Source: Diploscapter coronatus
Taxonomy: Eukaryota > Nematoda > Chromadorea > Rhabditida > Rhabditidae
NCBI GenBank assembly: GCA_964036155.1
Contig: OZ038422.1
Location: 34,557,201-34,621,200 of the forward strand
Length of the DNA: 64,000 bases
Direction of reading: 5' to 3'
The position numbers and the translations under genes are program-made. Below are positions 61,101 through 64,000 of the stretch, piece after piece; position 1 is the stretch's first letter, and each line of letters opens with the position of its first letter. The notes under the pieces were generated by a model, which was not told the DNA's origin, did not search any database, and was given only the letters and a program-made list of their open reading frames with translations.

Positions 61101-64000
61101 TTTAACCTTTACTCAAAAATTCACAATTCAGTTTTATATTGGAATCTCTAGAAGTAGTCGTGGTTTACTTTTTCATAAATCTGAGATATTTTGCTGAGAA
61201 TTTCAGTTTCCTAGAAAGACATATTCAGACTTGGGACGTTTTCAACCGCGAAATTCGTCATCATCTCTCGTCTCATAATTGCAAAGCTGATTGGAATAGT
61301 TCATTCCGTATAAGGAGAATATTTGCGGTGGAAAACATAGCCAACGTCTGGACATACTTGTGAGCCCTGATGATTCGATCGCAAATGCATTTGCAGATCT
61401 CGTTTCGCACATCCGGAGTGTCGATCATTGACACGAAGAACTGATTCTCGATGTAGATGTAGTGCTGAAAATTGATCTTTTTCCCTTATATATGCTAATT
61501 GTAATAAAGGGAAAAATCCCGTTTTCAGGAAATAATTTTTGATACTTTTTAAATTTGGTTTTGTAAAAATTTGGATTTGTAGAACTTTTTTTTAAAAACT
61601 ACCTTAGAATTAGCAATGAGCGAGGCATAGGCCATTTGGATGGAGTCGTCCGTGTAGTTGATCAGACCCGACCAGCCGGCCATTGATCGGAGCATCTAAA
61701 TATTTTTTTTTTAAATCTTAAATTGTTTTTTATTTTTTAAATTCGCCCACCTGTACGTTGACCTGCTCACTAATGTTGGGCGACTTGAAAACCCTCGGCA
61801 CTTTGACGTTCTCGTAGCTTTTCGGCAGCAGGAAGGGATAGGAATGGTCATCCTGAAAATTCGATTTCAAACTCAAAAATGATCAAATTTCCTTTTATGC
61901 TAAAATTTCAAGCATCAGTGATCAAAATTCCACTTTTCCGGTGCAAAAAACGAGTATTAAAGACTTAGAACGCTGAGAGGTAGAAAATGGTGAGAGAAAG
62001 AATGCTTTTAGGCCAGTCTGTTTTGTATGCTATTTCTTCCTTTCTAACACAGTGAAAAATAATCGTGCATCACTTTGCACCTCTCAGGTTAAGGACCAAC
62101 TAATAAATCTTATTTATCCTTGATTCAGGGTTGATTCTTTCCGCAAAATATTCTTTATTATTATTTTAAATCTGACCTTCAGTTTCTCAGTCTTGGTGGC
62201 GTTCCACCTCTGAATGAAGTGTCTGGCTACGTCCCTGGCTGGTGCTCCGAAAGTCACGGAGTGGATGTCGTGCCAGGGCATGCGGGGTGTCGCCCCGCGG
62301 TCGATGAAATCTGAGAAAAATATCGATTTTTCTTAGGCTTTTTTTATAAATAAATTCAGGATAATAGTATACATTTCGAAAAATAAAAAATTTAGCTAGT
62401 TCGTTTCTTCCAGGAATTAGACAAATTTCTTACCATGGAAAGGCAACTCGACCTCGACGAAGTCTTTGACGATGTAGTTCACGTAGTCTTTGCCTATCCA
62501 CAGTTTGGCCTGGCCGTCGAGCTGAAATTTGGCGATTTAAAGATTTTAATAGGCTTCAAAATAATATTAAAAGTTGGAATGGAAATACCGCGGTAATTTA
62601 TCGATTTTTTTCTTTACTATCAATAAATCATTCATTTTTAAAAGAAAGTCGAGCAGTTTAATTTCAACGATTTGGATAAGTTTCGAGATATGCATATCAT
62701 TATTTCAAATCAAAATATTTAAAATTTTCAAGTAGAAAGTTTTCAGTCTTTCGAATCAAAGTATTGTTCTGGTAAAACGAAGTGGCAGATCGTGGGTTGA
62801 AAAATAGGGAGAAAAGGCGAAAGAGGCAGAGGAAATTGCGTACCACTCTTTTTATTGTTTCTCGCTGACTCTCCCTTTTTGTGCTCTAGCCTCCATCCTT
62901 GCGCATAGTCGTGACGTGCATTTTGACACACGCGGATTGTTACTTCATTTGACCGATACAATAATACCTGATCATGATCGTTGTCCTCCTGTATTTCCTT
63001 GAGTCGGAGCCAGTCCAGCTCGTAGGCCAGCGTCATTTCATCCGTGTTCAGCATCTGCTTCCACTTGCGTTTTGCTCTGAAATTTCAGAAATATACATTT
63101 TTGAAATGAAATCAGAAACGAGTCAAATCCTATAGGATTAGTTTTATGAATATATGGCATGAAGTTTCTTTCTTAGTTTAAGGGTCAATTTGAATTCTTG
63201 AGTTTTAACCTATTAGCCTTCCAGTTCCCGACCGCTCTGGAAAGTCGGTTCGTCCCTGTCATCTTGCGTTTTCCCAATGGAGGTGTCGCGGCTCGGTGTT
63301 TCTCCTGAAATGTTCAAAGTTTTCTATATTAAAAAAATCTTATAACTCATGTGATTCTGTATGATTCAATGTACTAGCCTTTTTACCGTAAATCAAAATT
63401 TACTTGTTTTCACAATGATATGTTTCAAAGAATTCAGGTATTTCATGTGGTGTTAAGTTCTAGTAATAAAGTGTTATCGGCAAAATTTACTTTACTTGAA
63501 AAATAAGTTTCGAAAGATTCCTAAATTCAGTGTAAATTTTCATCTTTTCAGAAAACCAATGCGATAAAAAGTAGATTTTAGAAATCCAACCTTCTCCACA
63601 GCGCCACTCTCGACATATTCCTTGTACCTTGAAGCGACCTCAGCCAAGTCCATGCCCTGTTTGGCTGCTTTGTCGAAAATCGAGGGTGCAGGACCGGCCT
63701 TATCCAAAATTTCCTGGGGCACAGGACTCTTCTTCTCGATCGCGGAAATGAATCGCTTCACTTGCTGAAAATCGGGAATCTTATTATCTTAGGCACCAAA
63801 GATTTATGAATTTCTATGAAAGAAACGATCATTGTATTTTGAATTCTTAATTGTCAAAATTTTTCTTTCATTTTCGCAAAAAGGTATTTTCTGATAAAAT
63901 TAAAGAATAATTTTGGTTTCTCAAAAGAACTTCTTCTGAATTTATTAAGGCTTCTATGATTTTTTAGAAAAAAATCGAACCTTCTTGCCCTTGGTGTCTT
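58178..64000 (-). CDS. pld-1: Phospholipase D1, C-terminal half (gene runs off the right edge)
   Basis: Sixteen exons, continuing beyond 64000: 63981-64000 (partial), 63591-63764, 63210-63304, 62968-63076, 62434-62521, 62177-62310, 61751-61852, 61603-61695, 61358-61464, 60810-60969, 60093-60164, 59953-60045, 59468-59593, 59033-59173, 58767-58890 and 58178-58278. About 580 residues are visible. PLD hallmarks are [46 protein letters not shown], and the second HKD motif [10 protein letters not shown] followed by [11 protein letters not shown]. The C-terminus ends [10 protein letters not shown], matching the required PLD tail. The enzyme makes phosphatidic acid from phosphatidylcholine; the first HKD, PX and PH regions must lie upstream. 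The Lys/Ala-rich exon at 63591 and the basic exons after it fall in the variable loop between the HKD halves. Confidence 0.93.
59216..59262. repeat. Short palindrome in a pld intron
   Basis: CCGTTCAGACGTTAGTTGCA is followed directly by TGCAACTAAGTCTGAACGG, a near-perfect 40-base palindrome with one extra base. It shares the GTTCAGAC end with the CTAG-rich element at 36899. Confidence 0.65.
59787..59902 (+). repeat. pld-intron palindromic element, copy A
   Basis: About 115 bases with imperfect inverted ends (TTTTTCAACTGCGAACATT against ATATTTGCGGTGGAAAAGT). Its middle, CATCAGCTCTCGTCTCATAA, closely matches copy C at 61226 and the reverse complement of copy B at 60626. Confidence 0.75.
60626..60757 (-). 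repeat. pld-intron palindromic element, copy B (inverted)
   Basis: Opposite orientation to copies A and C: it begins CAGACTTAGGATATTTTCCA with AAATATCCCCTTATGC and ends TTTGCGGTGGAAAAGTCTC. The middle is more diverged than between A and C. Confidence 0.7.
61226..61350 (+). repeat. pld-intron palindromic element, copy C
   Basis: Starts CAGACTTGGGACGTTTTCAA and ends TTTGCGGTGGAAAACATAG...GTCTG. It shares CATCTCTCGTCTCATAA and TTCCGTATAAGG with copy A. Its right end lies seven bases from the exon ending at 61358, so it almost touches that 5' splice site. Confidence 0.75.

Noticed and set aside
1..64000. CRISPR arrays, bacterial operons, tRNA or rRNA genes
   Set aside because: No spaced direct-repeat array, no ribosome-binding-site-led gene strings, and no convincing A-box/B-box pair or rRNA core was seen; a covariance-model scan would be needed to exclude tRNAs fully.

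Overview
The window looks like nuclear DNA of a rhabditid-type nematode. Genes are split into many short exons (the ptc gene alone has 29). Introns start with GT, often GTAAG or GTGAG, and most end in TTTCAG. Many are about 40-100 bases long, and reading phase is kept across nearly every junction I traced. The recognisable proteins also fit: a nematode-expanded PF03407-type glycosyltransferase, Patched, a bestrophin, a Spinster transporter, a PRRC1-like protein, phospholipase D and a 7TM receptor. I place the clade by these traits only and do not name a species. Gene models were built by hand from splice consensus plus phase continuity, so single exon ends can be off.

Layout. 1-2158: no convincing gene, with a GC-rich spot near 660-740. 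2159-4715 (+): type II membrane glycosyltransferase-like gene. 4716-10103: long non-coding stretch with two large palindromic elements (5519-5730 and 9344-9589). 10104-19704 (+): complete Patched orthologue. 21107-22774 (+): unrecognised small basic protein with possible PCNA- and SUMO-binding motifs. 23568-24112 (-): small Cys-rich membrane-anchored coiled protein. 24928-27545 (-): complete bestrophin.

From about 30.5 to 42.6 kb, and again from about 49 to 52.8 kb, the DNA is clearly more AT-rich and even its exons use AT-rich codons. These islands hold genes of a fast-evolving kind, most missed by simple ORF calling: a secreted Cys-rich protein (37423-38151, -), a small helical protein (30908-36204, -) whose first intron carries a 2 kb fold-back element with roughly 860-base inverted arms (32796-34834), candidate exons at 38982-42562 (-), and a complete 328-residue 7TM receptor (49462-51727, -).

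44215-47245 (+): Spinster-type major facilitator. 52830-53779 (-): poorly resolved small gene with two competing reading frames. 54414-56756 (-): PRRC1-like gene. 58178-64000 (-): C-terminal half of phospholipase D1, running off the right edge; three copies of one palindromic element sit in its introns.

No operon, RNA gene or CRISPR was supported. The genes do not form one pathway. Several act at membranes (sterol-sensing receptor, lipid transporter, phospholipase, chloride channel), but I see no sign of co-regulation. The most unusual content is the AT-rich islands and the number of unrelated palindromic or fold-back elements.
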